This document shows positions 8,184-20,824 of a DNA stretch of 64,000 nucleotides, in pieces. Both the position numbers and the translations under genes were made by a program. The notes below the pieces were generated by a model. The model saw nothing but the letters and a program-made list of their open reading frames with translations. It made no database searches and was not told the DNA's origin. Origin of the DNA: Accumulibacter sp. Its GTDB lineage: Bacteria; Pseudomonadota; Gammaproteobacteria; Burkholderiales; Rhodocyclaceae. How positions within the stretch are numbered: position 1 is the stretch's first letter; every line of letters begins with the position of its first letter. The stretch spans positions 62,001 to 126,000 of the forward strand of contig JAFLDO010000005.1 of NCBI GenBank assembly GCA_017302455.1. The letters run 5' to 3'.

Positions 8184-9124
8184 GTTGCCGGCGCAGCCCG
8201 GTACTCCCTGCGCCCCCTCGGTACGCGCTCGATCGACCAGGCGGCGATCGCCCAGCGCCAGAAATCGGCCAACGGCGCACGACCCAGGTCCTGCGGCACC
8301 GCGTGGCCAAGGAAACCAAGCGCCGCCGCCAGTGGCGCACTACCCGCGGCGGGGTCTACGGCAGCCGCGCGCGTCTGCTTGGAGAGTTTTTCACCCGCGG
8401 CATTGGTCACGATCGGCAGGTGCGCATACCTTGGTGTCGGCAGTCCGAGGCGCTGCTGCAACCAGATCTGGCGCGGCGTGGACTCGAGCAGGTCGACGCC
8501 GCGGACGATCTCGGTGACGCCTTGTGCCGCATCGTCGACGACGACAGCCAGTTGATAGGCAAACTGCCCGTCGGCGCGCAGGAGTACGAAGTCGCCAATG
8601 GCGCGCTCGAGGTTCTGCCCGACGTGGCCCTGAACGCGATCATCAAAGGCGATCTCGCAGTCGGCGACGCGCATTCGCCAGGCGCGGGGTGTTCGCCCAA
8701 CCGCCAGACCGTTACGGCAGATGCCCGGGTAAACCAGCCCGCCATCCACAGCTGCTGGGGGTGAATTGGCGGCGATCTCGCGTCGCGAGCAGGCGCAAGC
8801 GTAGACGTCGCCGCTCACCTGTCGGTCGACCAGCGCCGCACGATAGAGATCAAGACGCCGGCTCTGCACCAGCACCTCACCATCCCATTCAAAACCAAAG
8901 CCTTCGAGGGTGCGCAGGATAGCGTCGGCGGCACCCGGCAGCGTCCGTGGCTGGTCGACGTCTTCAATGCGCAGCAGCCAGTCGCCGCCGCTGGCACGCG
9001 CGTCCAGGTAGCTGCCCACCGCGGCGACCAGCGAACCGAAGTGCAAGGGGCCGGTCGGCGAAGGAGCGAAGCGACCACGATAGCGGCCAAGAGCGGGGTC
9101 GGCGATTGGTCTCGACAGGCTCAT
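8165..9124 (-). CDS. gluQ: Glutamyl-Q tRNA(Asp) synthetase
   Basis: Paralogue of glutamyl-tRNA synthetase that attaches glutamate to queuosine 34 of tRNA(Asp). The 319-residue protein has the catalytic core but no anticodon-binding domain, the defining feature of GluQ/YadB. The HIGH-like sequence PSPTGPLHFGS is at 21-31, a KMSKS-like EKLSK occurs later, and the zinc ligands Cys110, Cys112, Tyr132 and Cys136 (YACACS and VYPGIC) follow the family pattern. The ATG at 9124 gives the expected N-terminus. It overlaps clsB by 19 bases at the 3' end and is divergent from argB. Confidence 0.9.
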   Translation of the reverse strand: MSLSRPIADPALGRYRGRFAPSPTGPLHFGSLVAAVGSYLDARASGGDWLLRIEDVDQPRTLPGAADAILRTLEGFGFEWDGEVLVQSRRLDLYRAALVDRQVSGDVYACACSRREIAANSPPAAVDGGLVYPGICRNGLAVGRTPRAWRMRVADCEIAFDDRVQGHVGQNLERAIGDFVLLRADGQFAYQLAVVVDDAAQGVTEIVRGVDLLESTPRQIWLQQRLGLPTPRYAHLPIVTNAAGEKLSKQTRAAAVDPAAGSAPLAAALGFLGHAVPQDLGRAPLADFWRWAIAAWSIERVPRGRREYRAAPATQGLRP

Positions 9125-9214
9125 GATTCCCTGGTGACGGTGGCCAGTGTGGCCGACTCGGTGTCGACACCCCTGGGTGCAGCTTGCCTTTTTATTTGCT
9201 TCGGCGCCGGGTAG

Positions 9215-10132
<918 letters not shown>

Positions 10133-10145
10133 TCGGGAGGCGACG

Positions 10146-10802
10146 CTGAGAGCCGCTTCGCCGGTCTGGCTTTTTGACCTCGACAACACCCTGCACGACG
10201 CCAGTCCGCACATCTTCCCGCACATCAATCGCTCGATGGTGGCCTACATTCACGAGCACCTCGGCGTCGATCGGGACGAGGCGACACGCCTCCGGCAAGA
10301 CTACTGGCAGCGCTACGGCGCGACCCTGCTCGGCCTCGTACGTCATCACGGCACCGATCCTCAGCACTTTCTCTGGCATACCCACCAGTTTCCGGATCTC
10401 AAGCACATGCTGGTCTGCGAGCGCGGCCTCAAGGCCATGCTCCGCCGTCTGCCGGGACGCAAGATCGTCTTCTCCAACGCGCCGCTGCGTTACAGTGAAG
10501 CGGTACTCGAACTCCTCGGCATCAGCAATTGCTTCGACGCCGTCTATTCGGTGGAGCGCCTCCGCTTTCAACCCAAGCCGGCGGTCGGCGGCTTCCGTGA
10601 GCTGTTGCGCAGCGAGCGATTGCGGGCCGATCGCTGCATCATGGTCGAAGATTCGTTGTCCAATCTGACGACCGCCAGGCGCCTGGGCATGAAGACCGTT
10701 TGGGTGAGCCGATCGACGCGCCGGCCGTTGGCCGTCGATGTGCGCGTCCCGTCGCTTCTCGACCTGCCCGGGCATCTTTCCCGTTTGCAGACCGTGTCCT
10801 GA
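10146..10802 (+). CDS. HAD family pyrimidine 5'-nucleotidase-like hydrolase, CTG start
   Basis: Probable cytoplasmic phosphatase of the pyrimidine 5'-nucleotidase (SDT1/YjjG-like) branch. The HAD nucleophile motif FDLDNTLHD (Asp11, Asp13) lies upstream of the first ATG (10236), so that ATG cannot be the true start. The only plausible initiation codon in frame is CTG at 10146, five bases after a perfect GGGAGG; no ATG, GTG or TTG lies in between. Later motifs are VFSNAPL, the lysine in FQPKP, and MVEDSLSN. The 218-residue product follows argB by 13 bases, a conserved betaproteobacterial pairing. Its natural substrate is unknown. Confidence 0.82.
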   Translation: MRAASPVWLFDLDNTLHDASPHIFPHINRSMVAYIHEHLGVDRDEATRLRQDYWQRYGATLLGLVRHHGTDPQHFLWHTHQFPDLKHMLVCERGLKAMLRRLPGRKIVFSNAPLRYSEAVLELLGISNCFDAVYSVERLRFQPKPAVGGFRELLRSERLRADRCIMVEDSLSNLTTARRLGMKTVWVSRSTRRPLAVDVRVPSLLDLPGHLSRLQTVS

Positions 10803-10821
10803 GGAATTCGTCTTCATTGCC

Positions 10822-13800
10822 ATGCGAGAGCCAGCCTCACCGGAGCAGCAACTTCTTGAATACAAGGCGATCCTCGATCATTCGGGGATTGCCGTGGTGT
10901 GTACGCGCAGCCGCCTTGTCTACCGCTGCAATCCGCGCGCCGAGGAGCTTTTCGGCTGGCCGGCGGGAACGCTGGTCGGGCAGCTGGACGCGGTTTTCCT
11001 GCCGGACGATGCGTCCTGCGATGCCTTGCGCGGCACGGTTCGGCCGCAATTGCGGGTCGGCAAGATCGTTGACCTCGAAACTCGCCTGGCGCGCCGTGAC
11101 GGCAGCACCTTTGTCGCGCATCTGATTGCCAGAGCCATCGACCCGGCGGCGCCACGTCTGGGCACCGTGTGGATCGTTCGCGACGTCACCCAGGAAGTCC
11201 TCACGCGCGACACCAGCGCGCGCCTGCTTCGCGAACAGCAGCTCATTTTCGAGAATGCGGAAACCGGCATCGTGATTCTGCGCGAGCGCATCATCCAGCG
11301 CTGCAACCGCCGCTTTGCGGAGCTTCTGGGTTATGCGGCGGACGAACTGGTCGGCCAATCGACGCGCCTCTACTACCCGAGCGAGGAGGCGTGGCTCGAG
11401 ACTGGCCGCCGCGCGTACGCGGCGATCGCCGAAACCGGCATCTACCACGGCGACACGATCTTCCGGCGCCGCAATGGGGAATCGTTCTGCTGCCACATCA
11501 CCGGCAGCATGATGAATCGCGCGAACCCCGATGAGGGTTATGTCTGGCTGTACGAGGACGTCAGCGAAAAGCGCGCGTCGGCCGCTGCAATGGACGCGCT
11601 GCTGCGCGAACAAACGCTGATCTTCGAAGCGGCACCGATCGGCATAGCTTTCGTCCGCGATCGCATCATTCAGCGCTGCAATCCGAGCCTGGAGAGGATC
11701 TTCGGCTACTCCCCGGGACAGCTGATTGGTCAATCGACGCGCTGCTTCTTCGCCAGCGAAGAAGCCTGGCGCGAGAAGGGCGAGCGGGCGCAGCTACTCA
11801 TTGACGAGTGCGGCAGCTTCGTCGGCGAGGTGCAGTACTGCAAGTCCGATGGCCTGCCGATCTGGTGCCGGGTGACCGGCAGCCTCGCCAACCCCGGGGA
11901 GCCGGGTGATGGTCTGGTCTGGCTGTTCGAAGACGTGACTGAAAAACGTCAGGCCGACAGGGCCATGGAGGCCCTGTTGCGCGAGCAGGCGCTGATCTTC
12001 GAGCGAGCGCCGACGGGAATTGCTTTCCTGCGTGACCGCGTCATCCAGCGTTGCAACCCAAGCTTCGAGAGAATTTTCGGCTATGCGCCGGGGCAACTGC
12101 TGGGCCAGTCCACGCGCGTCTGCTTCGCCAGCGAAGCCGCCTGGCGCGAGGCGGGCGAGCGAGCCTACGCAGTCGCCGACGAGTCCGGCAAGTTCATCGG
12201 CGAGCTGGAGTACTGTCGGGCCGACGGCACGCCAATCTGGTGCCAGGTTACCGGCAGCTTGCTCAACCCGGCAAACCCGGCCGAAGGTTATGTCTGGCTC
12301 TTCGAAGACGTCACCGCCCGCCGGGCGGCCGAAGAGGCGCTCGTCGAAAGCCTCTGGGAGCAGCAACTGATCTTCGACAACGCGATGATCGGTATTTCCT
12401 ATCACCGCAATCGCATGATTCTGCGCTGCAATCGTCGCTGCGAGGAGATTTTCGGGTACCTGGAGGGCGGTCTGGCGGGCCAGCCGACGCGTGTCCTGTT
12501 TGCCAGCGATGAGGCGTGGGAAGCGGTTGGACGACAGGTCTACGGGGAATCGGCAAGCGGCGAAACCTTTGACGGCGAACTCCTTTACCAGCGGCGCGAT
12601 GGTACGCCAATCTGGGTGCATGCCATTGGTCGCACCATTGGCGAGAGCGCGGACAGCGAGACCTGGATCTGGGCTTATGCGGATGTGACTGCCCAGCGGG
12701 CTGCCGAGCAGGCCTTGCGGCAAAGCCACCTCGAACTCGAGCAACGCGTGGCCGACCGTACCCTGGAGTTGTCGCAGCAGCTTCATTTCATGCGCCAACT
12801 GATCGAAGCCATTCCTGGTCCGGTCTTCTACAAGAGTCAGGAAGGGCGCTACCTCGGCTGCAACCAGGCTTTTCTGGAACTGATCGGCAAGTCGCGCGAC
12901 GAGGTGGTCGGCGCTACCGTTTACGACGTTGCTCCGGCAGACCTTGCCGATCGCTACAAAGCGGCCGACGACGAGCTCCTCGCCCGCTTGGGTTCGCAGG
13001 TCTACGAAGCCAGGGTTCTCGACGCGGACGGCCACTATCGCGACGTGATCTTTCACAAGGCCACTTATGGCAAGCCAGGCGAGAACGGTGGCGGGTTGGT
13101 CGGCGTCATGCTCGACATCACCGAGCGCAAGCGGATGGAGGCCCGCCTGCTGCAGGCGGCTACTGTCTTCGACAGTAGCGCCGAGGGCATCACGATCACG
13201 GCGCCGGACGGCAACATCATTGCCGTCAACCGCGCCTTCACCGAAATTACCGGTTACACCGAAGACGAGGTCATCGGGCGCAATCCGCGAATGCTGCAAT
13301 CCGGTTTTCAGGACCGACGTTTCTACCTGGACATGTGGCAGGCTCTCGGTACTCAGGGTCGCTGGCGGGGTGAGCTGTGGAATCGTCGCAAGGATGGTCA
13401 GACTTTTCTCGAGTCGCTGACGATCAGCGCCGTCAAGGACGCGCAGGGCAAGGTCGCGCACTATGTCGGCGTGTTCTCGGACATCACGGAATTGCGCAGA
13501 GCGCACGACCAGCTCGATCATCAGGCCCATCACGATCCGCTCACCGGGCTGCCCAATCGTCTGCTGCTCGGTGATCGACTGCACAAGGCCTTGCAACGTG
13601 CGCATCGCGACGAGACGGGTCTGGCGGTCTTCTTCATCGACCTCGATCGCTTCAAGAATATCAACGATACGCTCGGCCATCAGGTCGGTGATCGGGTGTT
13701 GTGTGAGGTCGCGTGGCGGCTTGGCCGGCTGATGCGCGAATCCGATACCGTCGGCAGGCTCGGCGGCGACGAGTTTCTGATCGTCATCGAGGACGTCGGC

Positions 13801-14797
13801 GAGCCGACGGCCGTCTCGCACATCGCCGAGAAGATTCTCAATGTCCTGCAGGCGTCACCGGTGACCGTCGAGCATGAGTTCTTTGTCGGCGCCAGTATCG
13901 GCATCAGCGTCTTTCCCCAGGATGGTGCAGACGCCGAAACCTTGATGAAGAACGCCGACGTCGCCATGTACCGCGCCAAGGAACGCGGCCGCAACACCTA
14001 CGAGTTCTTCACCAAGGATCTCACCCAGACCTCGCTGGCCCGCCTGCAGATGGAGACCGACCTGCGGCGCGCGATCGAACGTGGCGAACTGCGAGTGTAC
14101 CTGCAGCCGCAGTTTTCGCTCGCTACCGGCAAGGTGGTCGGCGCCGAAGCGCTGGTGCGTTGGTTACGTCCGCAGCAAGGGCTGGTGTTACCGGGAGAAT
14201 TCATCAAGTTGGCCGAGGAGTCGGGACTGATCGTGCCGATCGGCGAGTGGGTGCAAGGGACGGCGGCGTGCCAGTGGGCGACGTGGGTAGCCGCTGGTCT
14301 GGCTCCCGGTGTGCTGTCGGTCAACGTATCCGGCGTCGAGTTCGCGCGCGGTCGAATCCAGCAGACGGCGCGCAGGACGCTGGAACTCTCCGGGTTGCCG
14401 GCCCGCTTTCTGGAACTGGAGATCACCGAAAGCGCGATCATGAGCCATGCCGAAAACAGCGTCCAGGTCCTCGACAACCTGCGGGCAATGGGGATCAGTC
14501 TGGTCATCGACGATTTCGGTACCGGCTATTCGTCGCTTGCCTATCTGAAGCGTTTGCCGCTCAACAAGCTGAAGGTCGATCAGAGCTTTGTCCGCGGACT
14601 CCCTAACGACACCGAGGACTGCGCCATTGCGCGCGCGGTGATTGCCCTCGGCCACAGTCTGCAACTGACGGTGATTGCGGAAGGCGTCGAGACCGAGGCG
14701 CAGCGGGAGTTTCTCACCGGTGAAGGCTGTGACGAGATGCAGGGGTACCTGCGCGGCAGGCCGATGCCCTTCGACGACTACCACGCGCGCTTCCTGA

Positions 14798-14805
<8 letters not shown>
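10822..14805 (+). CDS. Seven-PAS diguanylate cyclase/phosphodiesterase (PAS-GGDEF-EAL)
   Basis: Large soluble c-di-GMP enzyme of 1327 residues with no signal peptide or membrane segment, so a cytoplasmic sensor. A first PAS domain (about 10-125) is followed by four closely similar tandem PAS repeats of about 122 residues (about 130-630, each with an IFE/IFD-A-xxGI start and a CN-FGY core), a short coiled coil, two further PAS domains, then GGDEF (RLGGDEF, 981-985) and EAL (from 1109). The inhibitory I-site RESD lies five residues before GGDEF, and the EAL domain keeps DDFGTGYSSL and KVDQSFV, so both activities look intact. The ATG at 10822 is 17 bases after a GAGG, so the exact start is uncertain. 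The acyltransferase gene overlaps it by 8 bases. Confidence 0.93.
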
Positions 14806-17078
<2,273 letters not shown>

Positions 17079-17079
17079 G

Positions 17080-17784
17080 TCAGCGGGGCTTGCCGGCGTT
17101 GCGGGCGCCCCAGCCCATGGCAGCACGCTGCTTCGGGCGCGCTTTCTTCTCGGTGCTCAGACCGGCAGGCGGTGGCGTTTCTTCCCTCATTGTCAGGCCA
17201 AGCCAGCCGGCAAGCACCGTCTCGGCTTCTCGGACGCCCGACTTCTTAAGGCTTGAAAAGAGTTGCACGCTGCCGTTCTCACCAAACTCCTGCAGCACCG
17301 CATGCACTTCGCGCAGGGCGAGAACCTGCTCCTGGCGAGTCAGCTTGTCGGCCTTCGACAACAGGACATGCAGCGGTTTGCCGGTCGGCGCGAACCACCT
17401 GAGCATCTGAACGTCGAGTTCCGTAAGAGGGTGTCGACTGTCCATGATCAGGACCAAGCCGCGCAGTACCTCGCGGTGGCGCAGATAGGGGGCAAGCAAG
17501 CCCTCCCATTGCGACCTGATTTCCTCGGGAGCCTTGGCAAAGCCATAGCCCGGCAAGTCAACGAAGTACTTGCCGTCCGCGAGTCGGAAATAGTTCAGGT
17601 GCTGGGTGCGTCCCGGCGTCTTCGACACGAAAGCCAGTCGCGAATGATTGGCCAGCGTGTTGATCGCCGACGACTTGCCAGCGTTCGAACGCCCGGCAAA
17701 GGCGACTTCGCATAGCGAATCGCTGGGCAGATCACGCAAATCGGCGACCGTCGTGTGAAAAGCGGCCTGCTGAAATAGAGGCAT
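17080..17784 (-). CDS. engB: Ribosome biogenesis GTPase EngB/YihA
   Basis: Essential small GTPase for large-subunit ribosome assembly and cell division in many bacteria. The 234-residue protein has G1 [10 protein letters not shown]2/G3 [11 protein letters not shown] and [10 protein letters not shown], and the G4 segment LSKADKL. The ATG at 17784 ([10 protein letters not shown]) gives the usual EngB N-terminus; an upstream ATG would add 18 non-homologous residues. The C-terminal tail beyond residue 200 is Pro/Lys-rich and divergent. It is divergent from the cytochrome c4 gene, a common gamma/betaproteobacterial arrangement, and its stop lies two bases from the T-run of the small RNA terminator. 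Confidence 0.92.
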   Translation of the reverse strand: MPLFQQAAFHTTVADLRDLPSDSLCEVAFAGRSNAGKSSAINTLANHSRLAFVSKTPGRTQHLNYFRLADGKYFVDLPGYGFAKAPEEIRSQWEGLLAPYLRHREVLRGLVLIMDSRHPLTELDVQMLRWFAPTGKPLHVLLSKADKLTRQEQVLALREVHAVLQEFGENGSVQLFSSLKKSGVREAETVLAGWLGLTMREETPPPAGLSTEKKARPKQRAAMGWGARNAGKPR

Positions 17785-17915
17785 CGATGGACCCGGGAGT
17801 GGATGGATAGGCGGAACAGGCGCGTGCCGAGGAGGCAAAGTGATATAGAATATCAGGTTTGTTGGTTCGCTTCTCCGGCCTCAGATTAGTCAATGTTGTC
17901 TATGGGAGTCTCGAC

Positions 17916-18551
17916 ATGATTCGTACAACGGTGCTTGCGGTTCTCCTCGCCGCCAGTTTCCCCGCCTTCGCAACGGAGCAGGCGAAAGCCAAACCTGACC
18001 TGGCCAAAGCCAAGGAGATTGCCGAAGGCGTTTGTGTGGCCTGCCATGGCGCCGACGGAAACAGCCCGGCGCCGGCCAACCCGATTCTTGCCGGTCAGAT
18101 TTCCGAGTATCTGTACAAACAGCTCAGCAATTTCAAGGCAGCCGACGGCAAACCGGCAGTGCGCAACAATGCCATCATGGGTGGCATGGTTGCGGCGCTG
18201 TCGGACGAAGACATGCGGAATCTGGCGGCGTACTTCTCGCAGCAGAAGATGAAGCCCTCGCTGGCCAAGGAGGAGAAGCTGCTTGCCGAGGGCAAGACCT
18301 TGTGGCGCATGGGTGATTTCGAGAAGGGGATTCCGGCTTGCGCCGGGTGTCATGGCCCGGCGGGTGCCGGCTTGCCGGTGCAGTATCCGCGCCTGGCCGG
18401 GCAGTACGCCGAGTACACGGCCAGCCAACTGAAGACGTTCAGGAGTCACGAGCGCGCCAACGATTCGGAAAAGGTGATGCGGACCATTGCCGGCAAGCTC
18501 TCCGACCATCAGATAGCCGCCGTCGCCGAGTACGCTGCCGGTCTGCGCTAG
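17916..18551 (+). CDS. Diheme cytochrome c4
   Basis: Periplasmic diheme electron carrier that links the bc1 complex to terminal oxidases, especially the cbb3 type. The 211-residue preprotein has a signal peptide (LAVLLAASFPAFA) and two similar class I cytochrome domains with CVACH and CAGCH. The ATG at 17916 is preceded by GGGAG. An AT-rich palindromic sequence between engB and this gene (TATAGAATATC around 17844) may serve as a shared divergent promoter. A GC hairpin without T-run follows the gene at 18579-18595. Confidence 0.9.
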   Translation: MIRTTVLAVLLAASFPAFATEQAKAKPDLAKAKEIAEGVCVACHGADGNSPAPANPILAGQISEYLYKQLSNFKAADGKPAVRNNAIMGGMVAALSDEDMRNLAAYFSQQKMKPSLAKEEKLLAEGKTLWRMGDFEKGIPACAGCHGPAGAGLPVQYPRLAGQYAEYTASQLKTFRSHERANDSEKVMRTIAGKLSDHQIAAVAEYAAGLR

Positions 18552-18679
18552 ACTGGCGCGCGCGTTGGCTGACGGCACGGGCAGCCCCCCTGCCCGCCTT
18601 GGCCCGTCATTCTGCCCCTTGGCAAGAAGCGCCTGAGGCCCTAGTATGGCGGTGACTTCCCGACCAGAAAGGACGCTTC

Positions 18680-19111
18680 ATGAAGACACTCAGGCAAATC
18701 CTCGCCGACAAGAGCGGGCCGCTGGTGATCGTCTCGCCGGACGATGCCGTTTTTCATGCCTTGCAGGTGATGGCCGATCACAACGTTGGCGCGGTCCTCG
18801 TCCTTGACGGCAAACAACTTGTCGGCATATTCTCGGAACGCGACTATGCGCGCAAGGTGATCCTCTTCGGCAAGGCGTCGAAGGACACCCGGGTCCGCGA
18901 GATCATGACCGACAAGGTGCTCTATGTAACTCCGGACCGGACGGTCGATGAGTGTATGGCGATCATGACCGAAAAGCATTTCCGGCATTTGCCGGTTCTC
19001 GACGACGATGGCCGCGTCGTTGGCATAGTCTCCATTGGTGATGTGGTCAAGGAGACGATCTGCGAGCAGCAGTTCATCATTCAGCAGATGGAGAAGTACA
19101 TCACCGGCTGA
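18680..19111 (+). CDS. CBS-domain pair protein
   Basis: Stand-alone protein of 143 residues made of two CBS motifs, which usually bind adenine nucleotides and sense cell energy state. The first repeat includes VSPDDAVFHALQVMADHNVGAVLVL and the second VTPDRTVDECMAIMTEKHFRHLPVL, each ending in a G-I-F/V-S-E/I-G-D strand (GIFSERDYAR, GIVSIGDVVK). AAAGGACG precedes the ATG at 18680. No catalytic domain is attached and no functional partner is evident from the neighbours. Confidence 0.88.
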   Translation: MKTLRQILADKSGPLVIVSPDDAVFHALQVMADHNVGAVLVLDGKQLVGIFSERDYARKVILFGKASKDTRVREIMTDKVLYVTPDRTVDECMAIMTEKHFRHLPVLDDDGRVVGIVSIGDVVKETICEQQFIIQQMEKYITG

Positions 19112-19216
19112 CGGGGACGCGTCGCTTGGCAGTAGCGGCGCCTGTTGGGTGTCCCGCGGCGCCGGCGTCTCTCTCCGCCGTGATTCACGCACGGCGCGCT
19201 CTCCCAGGTACGGTCG

Positions 19217-19855
19217 CTACGGAAGCTCGTCAAGGCCGAACTTTGCGAGGTGCTCTGTCTGACCCCACACCTCGAGCCTCCACGCGTCGCCGTGGGCGCT
19301 TACCCAGTTGATGGCAGCGTTCGGAATCAGGAAGTCGCGGGGGCTGCTGAGCGGGTTGCCGCGGACCAGACGGTTCACGATGTCGAGGACGCCTCCGTGT
19401 GTCACCACGACGATCGTTTCCCCGCGATGCCCAGCTGCCAACAGCCGCAGGCCCGTGCTGACGCGTTCGTGCAGTTGCTGCAGACTCTCGCCGCCGCACG
19501 GAATGACAAAGTCCGGATCACGTCTCTCGAATGACAGGTAGTCGGCTGCGTAGGCGGCACGGGATTCGGCGTAGGTCAATCCTTCAAACAGGCCATAGCG
19601 TCGCTCGCGAAATTCCGGCCGCAGAATCGGCAGCAGTTTCAGCGTCGTCGCGATACTCTCGGCAGTCTGGCGGGCGCGCAGCAAGTCGCTGCTGTACAGT
19701 GCCACGACCGGCTGACCAACCAGCCACCTTGCCGCTGCGGCTGCTTGTGCCAGTCCGGCCGCGTTCAGGCCGATATCGATCTGTCCCTGGATACGCTGTT
19801 GAGCATTCCAGTTTGTTTCGCCGTGGCGGACTAGGCAGATGCGGGTTGCTTCCAT
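19217..19855 (-). CDS. Histidine phosphatase (phosphoglycerate mutase-like) family protein
   Basis: Cytoplasmic phosphatase of the RHG family. The 212-residue protein begins with ICLVRHGETNWN, the phosphohistidine motif, and has the second histidine in VVVTHGGVLDIV and the conserved SSDLLRARQTAE segment. The overall length and the GESLQQLHERV stretch fit the GpmB/CobC-like branch rather than the larger glycolytic mutase. The substrate cannot be predicted; no cobalamin or glycolysis genes adjoin it. Confidence 0.85.
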   Translation of the reverse strand: MEATRICLVRHGETNWNAQQRIQGQIDIGLNAAGLAQAAAAARWLVGQPVVALYSSDLLRARQTAESIATTLKLLPILRPEFRERRYGLFEGLTYAESRAAYAADYLSFERRDPDFVIPCGGESLQQLHERVSTGLRLLAAGHRGETIVVVTHGGVLDIVNRLVRGNPLSSPRDFLIPNAAINWVSAHGDAWRLEVWGQTEHLAKFGLDELP

Positions 19856-20338
19856 GGTGATCGTTCTATAGGTGCGTTGTAAATCAGCAAGCGGCCGACT
19901 GACATGCGGTGCCGCGACGCGGGTCGGTGGCCCGGAATCTTGCAGGTGTTGCCCGACTGCTGCCGTCGCGTAACGGCCGCTTGCCGCCTTCCCGCACTCG
20001 GCGGCCTGATGGACAGGCAGTGACGCGGCCGCGATCTGCCGCGCATGACGAAGCGGTCGGCAGATGCTCAGGCTCGGGAAGGTCGAATTCTAAGCCATTC
20101 CGGGGCCGCCGTTGTCGCCGGCCTTGCCGTCGAGGACTCGCCAATCGGCGTGTGAAGGTGACGATTTCCTCCGCACTTGGCCAATCGAGGACGGCCGCTG
20201 ATCAGCGGACGGAAGACTGCGGATTGCTGCGGCGCACCTTTCACAAGTGCCTGATATTGCCTATAGTGGTCTTTCAGTTGCGGAAGATATCGCGACGTCG
20301 TTCAACAGGATCATCGATCACTCAACGGAGGAGACGTC
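19856..20338. other. Gap upstream of the aldehyde oxidoreductase operon
   Basis: A 483-base stretch between the divergent histidine phosphatase gene and the oxidoreductase operon. Open frames here have no coding look. Apart from the promoter at 20240-20267 no repeat, tRNA or clear operator was found. Its length leaves room for a long leader or a regulator site. Confidence 0.5.
20240..20267 (+). promoter_or_regulatory. Sigma70-type promoter of the aldehyde oxidoreductase operon
   Basis: TTCACA (20240-20245) and TATAGT (20262-20267) each match the consensus at five of six positions with a 16-base spacer. Transcription would start near 20274, giving a leader of about 65 bases before the first gene, which has GGAGGAG upstream of its ATG. 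Confidence 0.6.
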
Positions 20339-20812
20339 ATGCAGAAGTCCTTGCACATCGATCCGGGCAAATGCACCGGCTGTTTGCAGTGCGAAATGGC
20401 CTGTTCGTACGAAAACACCGGTCTGTTCAACCCCGCCACATCGCGCATCAAGGTTTTCGATTTCCACCACGAAGGCCGGAAAGTTCCCTACACCTGTACG
20501 CAGTGCGCCGAAGCCTGGTGTCTCAACGCTTGTCCGGTCGAGGCGATCAAGATCGATGCCGGCACCGGCGCCAAGGTGGTAGTGGACGCCATATGCGTCG
20601 GCTGCAAAGTGTGCACGATCGCCTGCCCGTTCGGGACGATCAATTACAACCATGGCAGTGGCAAAGTCCAGAAGTGCGACCTCTGTGGCGGCGACCCAGC
20701 ATGTGCCTCCGCTTGCCCGACCAGCGCCATCACCTATATCGATGCGGACTGGACAGGCCTCGAGCGGATGCGTCAATGGGCGCAGAAGACTGACAGTGCT
20801 GCACGCGTTTGA
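20339..20812 (+). CDS. aorA: Polyferredoxin-like electron-transfer subunit of aldehyde oxidoreductase
   Basis: Small Fe-S subunit that would pass electrons between the tungsten subunit and the FAD subunit. The 157-residue protein carries four [4Fe-4S] cysteine sets: CTGCLQCEMAC near residue 12, CTQCAEAWCLNACP near 63, CVGCKVCTIACP near 83, and CDLCGGDPACASACP near 112. There is no signal peptide, so it is cytoplasmic. GGAGGAG precedes the ATG. It is the first gene of a five-gene set in the order described for the Aromatoleum-type enzyme (small Fe-S, large W, FAD, MoaD-like). Confidence 0.85.
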   Translation: MQKSLHIDPGKCTGCLQCEMACSYENTGLFNPATSRIKVFDFHHEGRKVPYTCTQCAEAWCLNACPVEAIKIDAGTGAKVVVDAICVGCKVCTIACPFGTINYNHGSGKVQKCDLCGGDPACASACPTSAITYIDADWTGLERMRQWAQKTDSAARV

Positions 20813-20824
20813 GGAGAGACGATC

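Noticed and set aside
18579-18595. GGGCAG/CTGCCC hairpin after cytochrome c4 as a terminator
   Set aside because: No T-run follows on either strand and the stem is short.
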